From Mesotaenium endlicherianum (Eukaryota; Streptophyta; Zygnematophyceae; Zygnematales; Mesotaeniaceae): a stretch of DNA of 64,000 nucleotides. Each line of letters opens with the position of its first letter. The stretch's first letter is position 1. The stretch lies in assembly GCA_009602735.1 (NCBI GenBank), contig WELA01003891.1, positions 180,500 to 244,499 of the forward strand, in the 5' to 3' direction. Below are positions 52,031 to 63,909 of this stretch, piece after piece. Both the position numbers and the translations under genes were made by a program. The notes under the pieces are model-generated. The model was not told the DNA's origin. It searched no databases and saw nothing but the letters and a program-made list of their open reading frames with translations.

Positions 52031-53386
52031 GCAGCCTGCTGCTCTTCCCCCCACACATACCCTATGTCTTTCTTAGTAAGGTCAGTCAGTTTACTGGCCT
52101 TTGTAAAATAATTCTCAATAAATCTCCTATAGTAGTTAGCCAACCTAAGGAAGGATCTAACTTTGGAGACGGATTGTCGTATAGGCCAGTCCCTTATGGT
52201 CTGGACCTTCTTAGGATCCACACTGATGCCTTCTTTGCTGACAACATGGCCTAGAGATTCAATACTTTTCTTAAAGAATCACACTTGCTCATTTTAGCAT
52301 ATGAGTGATTTTTCCTCAGAGTGTCCAGGACAATCTTTCAGTGTTCAGCGTGCTGAGCTTCATCTTTAGAGAAAATTAAAATATCATCCAGGAAAACTTG
52401 CACAAACTTATCCAAATAAGGTCTGAAAATGTCATTCATAGCACCCATGAAGGTTGCAAGAGCATTCGTCAGTCCAAATGGCATCACGTTGAACTCATAG
52501 TGTCCATAACGTGGACGGAAGGCAGTCTTGTGTTCATCCCCCTCAGCAATTTTGATTTGATGATAACCACTCTTGAGATCTATCTTACTGAACACTTTAG
52601 CACTAGACAGGGCATCGAGCAAGTCCTCGATTCTGGGTAAAGCATACTTGTTCTTTACTGTAATTCTGTTAAGAGCTCTATAATCAACACACATCCGCAT
52701 ACTCCCATCCTTTTTCTTAACAAAGAGGATGGGTGCGCCATAAGGTGATTTACTGGGAAAAATGTAACCATTTTCCTCAAGCTCCGCAGTCAGTGTTTTC
52801 AACTCTTCGCTCTCCACATAAGACAAGCCATAAGTGCGTTGCCAGGGTGGCTGACTCCCAGGTAATAAGTCAATCTTGTGATCCACTTCCCTCGTAGGAG
52901 GTAGTCCTGGAGGCATATTGAAAACATTAGTGTACTGAGCAACAATGTTTGCAGCAGTAGGGTGCTCCGGAGGACTTACCTTTTTCTCAACCACTTCTTC
53001 AGGTTGAGGGGGTACCTCTCTTAGCAGCAGACAAAACATTTTGTCTTCCTTCTGGTTCCAGCTGTCGATAAACTCCATTGCATTCAGCAATTTGCATCCT
53101 CCTGGAAGCCTCTTCTTTTCCTTCATTTGCCATCCACACAGGACAAGAGGAAGAGCACTGGTGGCTGCCAAGTTAGTCTGCCCATCACTGGCTCCTCGCA
53201 CTTTAACTGTACCTCTGCTCCAACACACTTCAGCTTGATGTCTATTGAGCCAGGACCTGCCTAGCACTAGATCATAAAAGCCAGTGTTGAGTACCTCAAA
53301 TGTAAGCGTTTCAGTTAGAAATGCAATGCCAGAACCTAACTGGACCTCAATAGGCTTGGTTATAACTCCTCCCGGGATACTTGAGC
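52031..53386 (-). pseudogene. B copy 3 protease end and RT
   Basis: 53267-52338: [44 protein letters not shown]. 52221-~52036: RT thumb ([16 protein letters not shown]). The frames are separated by a frameshift near 52270. The ORF runs on into the A LTR by chance. Left of 53386 the B sequence stops inside the protease. Confidence 0.88.
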
Positions 53387-53404
53387 ATACGTCTAAGCAT
53401 TACA

Positions 53405-54325
53405 GGAGAGAGTGGGTAATATTTTCACTAGCAGTCCTACATGATGTGAGAGGCCTAGTATGAGGCCTGCCTTGAGTCATAGTCAAGTCCAGAATCAGGG
53501 GTTTAAGCATGTGCCATTTGTAGGCGCGGGAGCTTGATACGTGTTGCGCGCGTGTGCGTCCTACGAGCGTGAGACACAAAGTGACGATCTCGTTTGAGTG
53601 TTAGACTTTGATTCAGATTCTGAAATTTTGTGGAGAGGTAGTCCTATGGGTTGAGATTTAGAATAAGTAATTTTTTAAATAAAATTAAGTTCTGACAGTG
53701 CCACATGGCGGCCTGCTGGACTGCCATGGGAGCCATATGTGTGATGCAAGGCGCAATCTGGTATCATGGTCTTAGGCTTGGAATCAGGGGAACAAAGTAT
53801 AGCAGTGAGTTCAAAGGGGAGATATTATGTAGATTACACAACTTTCAGGCTAAAAATGTCAGAAAGAGTCAGGGGGGTGCCACTTGGCGTCTTGAGAGGT
53901 CACCACGAGTCACGCACACAAGTGAGAGAGTGCAATACCTCTACAAGGAGTATGGCTTAGAGCTAGAGGTAGCCAAGGGTACTGGAAGGTTCAGGAACAT
54001 AGTGGAGTCAGGTTCATGATGTAATCTGGTCAAAATTATAAGAGCACCACGAGTAAGCCACATGGCGCGACGAGAAGTTGCCACTTGTCCAAGAGGGCGA
54101 AGAATGAGTATTTTGGCAATTTGGCGGACTATTATGCCTTGGATCCAGCTTTGGAGTATGTGGAGATGATGGAGGGAGTACGTTACAGCCCTTGAGAAGA
54201 TATTGGCCTATTCCAAGACGAAGGAGTTGAAGAGAAGATGCATTCGTGTTAGGAGACGCCATGTGTGGAGCCAATGTATGCAATGGAGCTTTTTCTAAGT
54301 CGAGCAAGTTTGGAGTATTAAGTAT
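53405..54325 (+). repeat. Family G fragment (copy 3)
   Basis: It begins exactly at GGAGAGAGTGGG, the point where the B element joined G copy 2 (37553), and is preceded by CATTACA, the LTR end. It runs collinear with 21320-22240 of copy 1 and retains the segment deleted in copy 2. No gene supported. Confidence 0.85.
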
Positions 54326-54351
54326 CACCCTTATGACACTTAAGGAGGTTT

Positions 54352-55045
54352 TTAATGGACTAAACAGCAAAAGACAATGTACTAGCAGTTGACAATACTC
54401 GGAAGTCAAATGGAAGTAAACTAGCATCAATAATGCAATCAGATACTCACACATAAGCAAGGCTAGAAGACAGTGCATATCAATGGCTTCTCGCCTTGGA
54501 TTCAGATCTCCCTCAGTGAGCTGTACAAGAGAGTTGGCCTCGTTTCCGAATGCCGAACTCGAGAGCAATGCCTAGCATATGTACGTGGAATGAGTTTACT
54601 GTTCAACGGTCAGCGCGATGGCACCGCCTACCCGGGAGTTAACCACGCTGGTAGGACCTTGGTTAACCAAATCCACCGCCATCTCCCATCATCTCGAATC
54701 GCCATCCATCATAGGGATGTCATCTGGCCATTCATCTAGCATACCACACTTAGATGCATATCGAGGCAGTTCGCTGCTACCGAGTACGGAAGTCAGCTGG
54801 CTGTAAAAGAATGTGTCAGCAAGCTGACTTAAGGTGACCTCAGTCCGCTACTTCCGACCTGAGTCATTAAACTGATATTAAGTATAAAGTCCAGCAGATT
54901 GATTGTTAACTAGAGTTCCGCAGGCTGAACATATTTAACTATATTATTTAACCACGTTGGTAGGACCTCGGTTAACCAAATCCACCACCATCTCCCATGG
55001 GCTGAACTTATTTAACTATTATATTTGAATGAATATTATAATACA
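54352..55045 (-). repeat. Degenerate family B LTR fragment with internal duplication
   Basis: It matches the B LTR from ACTAAACAGC onward. Near 54950-55000 a stretch with GTTGGTAGGACCTCGGTTAACC is repeated out of place before the LTR end. The 3' terminus is diverged. Confidence 0.75.
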
Positions 55046-56640
55046 AATTGTATCAATATCCGCTCTCTTACATTTAACTTAGAGGTGCTTCTCAGTTCCC
55101 TGCCGAAGCGATAGAGGCCACTGGGAAAAAAAATTACACAAGGGAGTTGAAATGTACTTTTCCATAGTATAGTATCCAAGTCACGCAAATTACTCCTAGG
55201 ATGCAAGATTGAATAGCTTAAGTCATTGAGAATATAAACAGACAAACATAGACAGACAAACATTGAGGAGAGGACGTCAAAGAAGATAAGGAGAAGTCCA
55301 TAAGCGTCGCTGCTTCTAAAAGTTGAAGACAAGATAATCCATCCAATAACCTATCCCAAATGAGTGTTTTGAGCTTCAAGAAACTACATTTTGATCTCCG
55401 AAGGCATAAAAGTCGACTGATGAGTGGACTTTTTTCCCATGACATCGAAAATATTCAAATTTGAGAAATTTCATAAACAAACTCCTCTTGACCAGGGGAA
55501 CGCGCAATCAGTGTTTGACTTTGACCTCCGTTGACTAAATATTCGACGTTATTGCAGATGTTTTGGTACGTCGTCGATTTAGGGTTTAGGGTTCAAGTTA
55601 CTCCAACAGATATCCTGCCTTCTCGATGCTTTCTCGATACAATTGGATCTTTGAGAACCGCCATCCAATTCGTCAAATTAAGTCAAATGAGCCACCTTAT
55701 GGATGACTTGTTCTGCTTATTGATCATGCTTCTACACTTCCTGGAAGATATCACTGACTAGTATTCTGACAGATCTCGATTGTCAAGATCTAGTTTGACT
55801 GTTCTGCCCCTCGAACTGAAAGCTAAGACTGGAGCCTGTCTTTTTTGGGAACCCAATCCTTTAGTACCTCTCGAGTGAACACTGCATCCGGCAACAAAAC
55901 ATCAAAAGTAGCAATACCGCAATTCACGCCCCACTTCCAAAAAAAACTCATTTTCCGCCCTGTTATATCCTATGCCCTCTTTCGTGGAAATCCCAAGAAG
56001 CATAGATTTATCATAAGCTACTTTCATAATGAACTCCAATGTGGCCAGGCCTCTTGGTATAGCTGTATTAGTGAAAACATTACTACATTTATTTTGAAGC
56101 ACCCCTTCCACCCTTCTGTAAACCCTAAACTTAAATATGCCAAATTTACTTAGCTATTGTTCATAGTACTGCAGCGTTGACAACAAAGCCAGGCCTTTGG
56201 CGATGACTTCAAAGGATGAAATAGATGCAGTCGAATCTGGCATGTGATAGTAGGCGTGCGCGTATTAGGATTCGTGACCTACAATATAGCAAATACGACG
56301 TCTATTTTTACGAGTGTCTATTTTTACTTCTAGTGTTGTACGCGTTTGGTAAACTTCTAGTGTTGCGAAGATTGCCTCTAGTATTCGGGGAAAGATCACG
56401 GGACTCTAAGGGCCTTACGGACTATATTCTTGTATTTGGTGCGAGCATGCAGGAGCTGGTTCACCAATTGCACAGGTCAATAACTTTGACCATCATTGTT
56501 TTGTCGAGAAGAATGTGTACGTTGAGAAGGGATCCTTAAATGCTAGTTTCCAAAAATTCTCAACCCCGTCGGCCTGCAATTGTATTAAACTTGCCCCCCC
56601 CTTTTCTGTTTCTCCCCACAATGAATCAGGAGGTTGGTGG
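55046..56640 (+). other. Unassigned sequence, no recognised repeat or gene
   Basis: The longest ORFs (55531-55761, 55845-56153, 56225-56539) show no domain I know. The stretch contains TTTAGGGTTTAGGGTT (55579-55594) and an inverted AAACCCTAAA near 56118, telo-box-like motifs common near plant promoters. It may be old single-copy DNA or an unknown repeat. Confidence 0.4.
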
Positions 56641-59600
56641 ATCATAGGATGCCCGAGTCGATGCTATCGTCAAGGCCATCGTGCACTCTCAAGCCCCAAA
56701 AAGCTGTCAAAAAACGAAGAGCGCCAATAGGCCAGGAGCCTACTACCCCCAAAGACCCACTTCACAAGAAGACAACCATTCAAGTGAGGTGGAGATCTCC
56801 AACGTTCCACCCCTAATGAGTTTGAGAGGCTACCTTGGAGGAAGGAAGGTCCACATCTTGGTGGATAGCAAAGCTCTAGGCAACTTCATCGCTGCAGTTT
56901 TTGCCACCAAGCACGGTATTACTACGCGAACTGTTGACCACGACGAGGAGATAACGATGCCCAACGGATTTGCTTATACTACCCCTTCCAAGAAGACGTA
57001 TCCCTTGGCAATCTCTATCAAGTCCTTCAAGGATGAAGTAGTATTCTTCCCCATGCAATTGGACAAAGTATGACATCATCCTAGGGACGCCTCAGTTGAC
57101 CAAGCACAACCCCCAAGTTCATTGGAGGGAAGGTACTATCAGGATCAAGAATGACATCACATCAAGAATCTGTATTTTGCGTGCAGAGAATCCAGACCCA
57201 AGACATCGAGAAGCCGGCACACGAGATACTATTGTCTGCTCTCCAACTCAAGAGACTTGTGAGGAAGGGACACGAGCTTCTTTCTGCCTTCATTAAGCCA
57301 AAAGACATTAAGAGCAACACCCAAAGTCAAGAAGGCAGCCCCATGCCCAAGGAGATACAAGAAGCCTCGAAAGACTAGAAAGTATCCTCCCCGAAATTTT
57401 CCAAGGGCCCACACCCCAAAATATTCGTAGACCCCAAGATAGAGTTGGAGCCCGGAAGCAAGCCCATCTCTTGGCCTACGTTCAAGATGTTATACACGGA
57501 GCTAGATGAAGTCAAGAAGCAAATCAAAGAGCTACTGGAGCATGGCTTCATTCGACCTAGCAAGTCGCCATTTGGAGCCCCGGTGCTATATGTCAAGAAG
57601 AAGGATGGTACCTTGAGAATGTGTGTGGACTATCGCGCCCTCAACAAGATCACCATCAAGAATCGATACCCGCTGTCGCGCATGGAGGAGCTCATGGACC
57701 GGCGTGTTGGAGCCAAGTACTTCTTCATAAAGGTGGACTTGAGAAGCGGCTACCACTAGATTCGCATCGTTGAACTTGACATAGAGAAGACGGCATTTGG
57801 GACAAGATATGAACCATTTTTATTTCATGGTCCTGCCATCTGGACTCACCAACACGTCAGCAACTTTCATGACTATGATGAACAACATATTTCAGCCCAT
57901 GTTGAATAAATATGTGGTGGTTTTCATTGACGATATCCTTATCCACAACAAGGCCCTTGAAGAACACGCCAAACACTTGAAAGAAGTCCTTAAAGTCTTA
58001 AAGCAAAATAAGCTATTTGCAAAGGAGTCAAAGTGCGGATTTGCTAAAAAAGAAGTGGAGTTCCTACTTCATGTGACGCCTGATGGCATCAAAATGGACC
58101 CCAAGAAGACCACGGCGGTGGAGGAATGGCCAACCCCCACGACCAAGAAAAAATTCATGGGATTTGCAAATTGGGACAGGATTTGATCCAAAGCTTCTCG
58201 CACATAGCAACCCCCCTCACGAACTTACTCGAGAAAGACAAGCCATATGTTTGGACCAAGAAAAAGGAGGAAGCATTCCAACAATTGAAGTAAAGATTAA
58301 CGACATCCCCAATGCTCACACTCCCAAGTCCAAATCCATATTGGCCCTTCCACGTCATCATCGATGCATCTTCCTACGCAATAGGAGGAAGGCAAGGGAC
58401 TGCAGCCCATTGCACATGAGTCGAGGAAGGTAATTTTAGCCGAGCTTAAAATTATACAACTACGGAGCGGGAGGCGTTGAAGGTTTGGCGCTGCTACGTT
58501 GAAGGACGCAAGATGCTGGTTACTACGGACCACGAGGCGTTGAAGCACCTCTAGATGCAGCCAAATCTCTTAAGGAGACAAGCAAGATGGAGTGGATACC
58601 TGCAACAATACATCATCAAAATTCAATACTAGGCCGGCAAGACCAATCCAACCGACCCCCTTTCAAGATTACAAGTTATCTTGGTTTCCACAACCTCGTA
58701 TACAGATCTAGAGGCACAATTGTCAGCCGCCTATGAAGAGGACCCCTATTACGGGGAGAAGAAGTCTTGGACCCATACAAGAAGCGAGAAGGCAGTTATT
58801 TGGTGAGGCAAGACACGGGCCAGAGATGTGTTCCTGATGACTTGGACCTCCGGCTCTTGCTTCTACGAGACGCACACGACAACCCTCTTGGAGGACACTT
58901 TGGAATACTAAAGACCACGGGTGTGCTAGCGAGGACTATTGTTGGCCAGGCACGTCTAAGCAAGTCAAGAAGTATTGCAGGAGTTGTGACACGTGCCAAA
59001 GAATCAAGCCATCATCACAAAAGGCGGGAAGACTCCTCCAACCACTACCAATTCCAGAAAGGCAATGGATGGACATCTCTATGGACCTTATCGTGGACCT
59101 GCCCTTGAACCTCAAGACCATAATGCGATACAAACAACGGTGGACGGACTTACCAAGATGGCTCATTTCATTCCCACAACGACTACGGGTACGGCACCAC
59201 AACTTGCAAGACTCATCTCTGACAATATTTTTCGATTCCATGAACTACCATCAAGAATTGTGTCCGATAGAAATCCAAGATTCACAAGCCATTTTTGAAA
59301 ATCAATCTTCAAGAACGTGGGCGCATCATTAATATGTCAACCGCCTATCATTCGAAATCAGATAAACAAACGAAGCGCACGAATCGTACCTTAAAGACTT
59401 CATTGAAGGCGTATGTTTCCCTTATTGAAGAAGAGTGGGACATGTACTTGACCCCCTTGGAGTTTGCCTACAACAACACATCGCAAACCTCCACTCAAGA
59501 GTCGCCATTCTTCCTCAACTATGGCTTCCATCCAACGACGCCATTGACCTTCAAGGCTGGCTACAACGACGTACCTGCCGCATCAAGTTTCTTAGAGATA

Positions 59601-59704
59601 TTAGAAGAAGCCCTTGCAACAGCCAAGAAAGCTCTAGAACACGCGCAAGATGCTTAAGCAAGAGCGGCAAACCGATCTAGAAGAGAAATTTTATATGAAG
59701 TGGG
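56641..59704 (+). pseudogene. Decayed family A pol (copy 3)
   Basis: It is collinear with 47050-50135 of the complete A element, from the gag knuckle/frameshift region to the integrase C-terminal domain. Stops include TAG at 57757, 58552 and 58630 where the intact copy has CAG, and TAA at 59655 where it has CAA. Several small indels add frameshifts (near 57073, 57820, 58186, 58930, 59298). The protease active site reads DSKALG, not DSGAQG. No LTR or gag N-terminus remains. It is cut at 59704 by a B LTR. Confidence 0.92.
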
Positions 59705-60077
59705 TCAAATAAATCCACTTATCAATAGGCAATTAACAATTAATTAAAAATCTTTATATCAGCAAGAAATCTTTATGGTAATTTCTGTTAACTGATTGAA
59801 CAGCAAAAGACAACACTAGCAGTGAACAATACTCATTAGTCAAATGCAAGTAATCGAGCATCAATCATGCAATCAGCAAACGCATACATAAGCAAGGCTA
59901 GAAGACAGTTCGCATCAATGGCTTCTCGCCTTGGATTCCGATATCTCTCAGTAAGCGGTACAAGAGAGTTGGCCTCGTTTCAGAATGCCGAACCCGAAAG
60001 CAATACCTAGCATATGTACATGGAATGAGTTTACTGTTTAATGGCAAGTGCGATGGCACCGCCTACCCGGGAGTTAA
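59705..60077 (-). repeat. Family B LTR, left part (split by piggyBac)
   Basis: It matches the first ~370 plus-strand bases of the B LTR with decay (TCAAATAAATC for TGAAATGAATC). It continues after the piggyBac element at 63321. Confidence 0.88.
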
Positions 60078-60299
60078 CACTAGATGGCCCGGAGCATCAA
60101 ATATGATGCAACGCACAGATTCTGATGCATTCACTTGCTCCCCTTGCGACCTCTGTATCTTTCTTAATACTTATTTGTTTTTATCAAAATTAGTCTTATA
60201 CGAGGGGCTATATCGCCAAGTGTCCACAATTAAATCTACAAGTAAAAGTGACAAAACGCGTACAAGTTATTCACATTACCGTACGGTGCTAATTTCGGT

Positions 60300-62577
60300 T
60301 TTGATGAATGTTCGTTAGACGCACTTTTAGACGTTAAAATTCTGGTTCCCGCTGCTCACTTCGGTACTGCATGGGCGAAAGAGAAGTTTGATGCTTATTG
60401 GGATGAGTTGTTTGTTAATAGAGGGAGTGGTGAAGAAGCGGGTGGTGGGGAAAAAGAAGGAGGGTGGCATGTACGAGGTGTACTTCGTCTATGACAAGCG
60501 TAAGCAGAGATTTTTAGAGGCTTTCGTGGAAGAACACCTTCACGAAGAGTCTAAGACACTCCATGAATTTTGTGAGGGTGTGTACTCGCAGAAAGATGAG
60601 GAGGAAGAATCGGAAAAAGAAGTTGTGCAGGAAGATGACCGTAGGTCATCTTTCCAAGTGTCTGAGACCCCTTTGGTGCCTGAAGAACTAGATATGGGAT
60701 AACAAGGTTCTCAACCTAGCATAGATGATAGCCAGCCCTCATTTGAGAGAAGGAAGAGAGGTCGGCCTGTGGGGTCAAACAAGATAGCAGCTCCTTCCGT
60801 TAGGAGTAAGTTCATGTTTCAAGGGCCCCCTTTCACAACAAAAAAAGGAAAAGAGCCCACGATGGACTTTGATTCCAACCCTGAGAGCAGCAACAGCAGT
60901 TATGGAGAAGACAGGTGGTCTTCCGAGGAGAAAGAGGAGGTGCCTCTTGCTCCCACCATACTGGAGGAGAAGGAGGAGAAGGAGGAGTATGAAGAAATTT
61001 GGGATTGGAAGGAGCCTGCCTGCGGAGACTCCTGCCAGCTGGACTTGCTGCAAACTAACACTACACATCACCATGGCTTGCAGGGCATTCCAGACAGGAG
61101 GTTCAGAGGCTTGAGACCCTTTGGGATCTTTTGTTTGTTCATGCCTACTGCATTCTTTCAGCAGTTGGTATTGGAGACAAACAATTATGCATCACTGCAT
61201 CCTGTCAGAGGCTGGATTCCTGTCACATGCACGGAGATGGTTGTTTTCAATAGGCTATGCATGGCTATGGGCTTGCATGGACTACCGAGACTGAGGAGTT
61301 ACTGGCAGAAGACTGTGAAAGGGCCTATTACACTTCTTAGTTTTGGCAAATTCATGAGCTGGAATAGGTTCAAAAAGATTAAAAGATTCTCAAAGATAAT
61401 AGACAAAGAACATGCCTTCCTCCAGACTCTAGAGAATACAAGCTATGGCAGTTCCAACCCTTCACAAACTTGTGCATGGAAACCTTCAGCAAGTACTACA
61501 GCCCTGGTGCAACCCTCACAGTAGATGGAAGAACCTATCCGCAATAGACAGAGTCCCATTAGAGTGTACAACTCTTCCAAACCATACAAGTATGGCATAG
61601 AAGTAGTTACTATTTGTGATGCAATTACTTACTTCTGCTATGCCTTCATCATCTATGATAAGGTGAAGAAAGATGGAGCTAAAACTGATATTGTGTTAGA
61701 CCTTGTAGCTATGCTCCCTGTTGGTAGGTTGTTTACACTCATCCTTCATAGAGGTTTTAGCTCCCCTCACCTCTTCTCAAAGCTAGCACAACTAGGACAT
61801 GGAGCCACTGGCACAGTTTTGTCCACAAGGAAAACTTATCTGAAGGCTATGTTGTATATGAAGCCTGATAGCCAGCCTAAAGGCGCTTGTTTGGCTGCTT
61901 ACAATGAACACCCCCCTATGGTAGCAGCTGTTTGGAATGACAAAGCTCCTCGTGCATTTCTATCTACAACCAAAGGGCTAGCTTACAAAACACAAACTAG
62001 GCGTAACGAAAAACGGAAACTTGACCTTCCAGCTCCTGAGTTAGTTGAGCACTACAACTTGTATAAAGATGCTGTAGATCAATATGATGCATACTGTTTG
62101 AAGAGGGGCTACAGTGCTGAGAGAGTTCTAGTCAACAGGAAGTGGTGGCACAGAGCATATTGGGGTCTCTTTGATGGCAATCTAGCTAATGAGTTTATCA
62201 TGCACAAGATGGTGAATCCTACCGCGGACAGGTGGGACACTTACTTGGACATTATGGATGAGATGTGTTCTTTCCAGCACCCTAATGAAGCAGGTTCTAG
62301 CGAAGAGTCAACAAGGGTTGTGGCAGCTCAGCCTACAGGAGAAGGAAGGTTCAGTGGCAGGCACTTTCCAGCGAAGGTAGAGAAGAGATACTATTGCGTC
62401 GTGTGCGTTGTCGGTACTTTTGGACATCGTGCTAATAGGAAGAGAGCTAAGTATAGTGACTATAAGTGCTTGCAGTGCAATGTCTGTTTGTGTGCTGCTC
62501 CTTGCTTTCAGATCCACCATACAACCAGAGAAATTCCCCATCTTGATGTTGGACCAAAGAGAGAGAAGAGGAAATAG
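60300..62577 (+). pseudogene. piggyBac transposase (DDE_Tnp_1_7 type), broken
   Basis: An N-terminal part spans two frames (to ~60420 and from ~60430: GGMYEVYFVYDKRKQRFLEAF, possibly a small chromatin- or DNA-binding fold). An acidic region and a TAA at 60700 follow, then an AT-hook core (KRGRPVG, ~60754-60774). The transposase body shows FGIFCLFMPTAFFQQLV and MSWNRFKKIKRF. Between ~61440 and 61535 the conserved WQFQPFTNLCMETF and TVDG segment (first catalytic Asp region) lies in another frame, ending at a TAG. 61525-62577 continues (SSKPYKYGIEVVTICDA, IIYDKV). A C-terminal Cys-rich domain (CVVC, CLQCNVCLCAAPC, H) closes it. At least two stops and two frameshifts make it nonfunctional. Confidence 0.88.
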
Positions 62578-63303
62578 AGACATTTGGGCGTGATATCGAT
62601 GAAAATTGTACATTCTTTTATAAGGTAGAATAAAATGTACGCTACAGCTATAAAACTTCTAAGGGCATGAGACTCATGTGCTGATGTGATTGTATTTCAT
62701 TATATTTTTTGTTTTTCCAAAAATAAAAATATTGCAGATTTTGCCCTTGAAGAATGAATATTTGACTTATTTGATTTATTTTTTATAATTAAAAATAACA
62801 AAAACAAATTTCAAAAAGTTGTCAAAGCACTTATGTGGTGTGCATAGTTTGAAGCTAGCATGACCTCTGTGCACTTCAGAAAGTGCTGCTAAGTTGAGGC
62901 AGGTACCAAAACGCTTGTTGCATCAATGTTTTTTAGCGCATCAAATGTGATGCTATTTTTCTTTGGGACCTATTGTGCACCATACTTGCCCTATGACTTT
63001 GAAACTTTGCACACCCACTTATGACCCTTATGCACACTACAGGCAAAAATCACAATCTCTGGATCACGTTTTGGTAAGAGTTATGATGCACCAAATCAAT
63101 CAGTTTTCAAGATTTTTTTGGGTTGCATTCTTTTCGATTTTTTTCCCAAATAAAAAAACAAGTTACAAAAAAAAAATGGGGTCCTCAAGATTGTGATATA
63201 AGATTTCCAAATATGTGCATCACTTAAGTTTTGGATTGGTATTGTGGTGGGAAAAAATTCAAGAGTAAAAGTAGTAGATGCATCAAAAAGTGTGTATTCT
63301 GGT
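62578..63303 (+). other. piggyBac 3' non-coding region
   Basis: AT-rich, with several GCATCA/TGATGC motifs (e.g. 62919, 62938, 63277) that could be transposase-binding subterminal repeats. No gene supported. Confidence 0.6.
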
Positions 63304-63320
63304 GGGCCATCTAGTGTTAA

Positions 63321-63624
63321 TTACGTTGGTAGGACCTCGACTAACCAAATTCACAGCCATCTCCCATCATCTCAAATCGCCATCCATCCTAAGGATGTCA
63401 TCTGGCCATTCATCTAGCATACCACACTAAAATGCATGACTAGGCATTTGCTGCTACCGAGTACAGAAGTCAGCTCGCAATCAAAGAATGTGTCAGCAAG
63501 CTGTCCTATGTTGACTTCAGCCTGCTGCTCTCGACTAAGTCCTTAAACTGATTGTTAGTAGAAGTCCAGCAGACTTGATATTAATTGAAGTTCAGCCGGA
63601 ACTTGATTAACTAAATAATTTAAT
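63321..63624 (-). repeat. Family B LTR, right part
   Basis: It continues the LTR from 60077. It ends ~40 bases short of the usual TTCATTACA terminus, where an inverted accessory-ORF fragment begins. Confidence 0.85.
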
Positions 63625-63629
63625 GCAAC

Positions 63630-63909
63630 CAGAGGACAACCGGCATCCCCCTCTCACAGAGGTCATGTCCCCCTTGCCCATGTCATGCAGCACCCTTCTG
63701 GTATGCCACTGTATGTCCTTGTCAGCTTGGAAGCTGCTCAGGAGCGAGTAATCTCCATTAACTTGCAAACTGTACAACAGGAGGCTGCCCAGTTGTTGCG
63801 CTCTCCCCTGGGTTCACCTTGGTCGGAGCCCCCAGGCTCCAGAAGGCCAGCTGAGAGGAGGAGGAGCTCAAGGTCCAAATCTTTCACTCCAAAAGCTCCA
63901 GGGACATAG
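63630..63909 (+). pseudogene. Family B accessory ORF, C-terminal fragment, inverted
   Basis: It encodes HVPLAHVMQHPSGMP and the Arg/Ser-rich tail of the accessory protein on the plus strand, opposite to the neighbouring LTR. It is closest to the 11.1-kb fragment (SINLQTVQ, SPLGSPW). It stops at 63907-63909. The last ~90 bases of the window show nothing recognisable. Confidence 0.8.

Larger units (their letters stand above)
39630..53386 (-). mobile_element. Family B element copy 3, split by a complete family A element and a solo LTR
   Basis: Minus strand: protease/RT (53386-52031), family A insertion (45292-52030), RNase H, integrase and chromodomain (45291-43270), solo B LTR (42337-43051), accessory ORF (42183-40697), 3' LTR (40349-39630). 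The 5' LTR and gag are gone. Subtracting the A element and one GCAGC restores collinearity with 33540-33600. Confidence 0.88.
60078..63316 (+). mobile_element. piggyBac-type DNA transposon (3.24 kb)
   Basis: Perfect 13-bp TIRs: CACTAGATGGCCC (60078-60090) and its complement GGGCCATCTAGTG (63304-63316). TTAA flanks both sides (60074-60077, 63317-63320). The uninterrupted B LTR has a single TTAA there (GGGAGTTAACCACG). Both ends carry the 16-bp palindrome-like GCATCAAATRTGATGC (60094-60109, 62938-62953). The transposase inside is broken. Confidence 0.95.

Noticed and set aside
55579-55594. Interstitial telomere array
   Set aside because: Only about two TTTAGGG units; too short to call a telomeric array.
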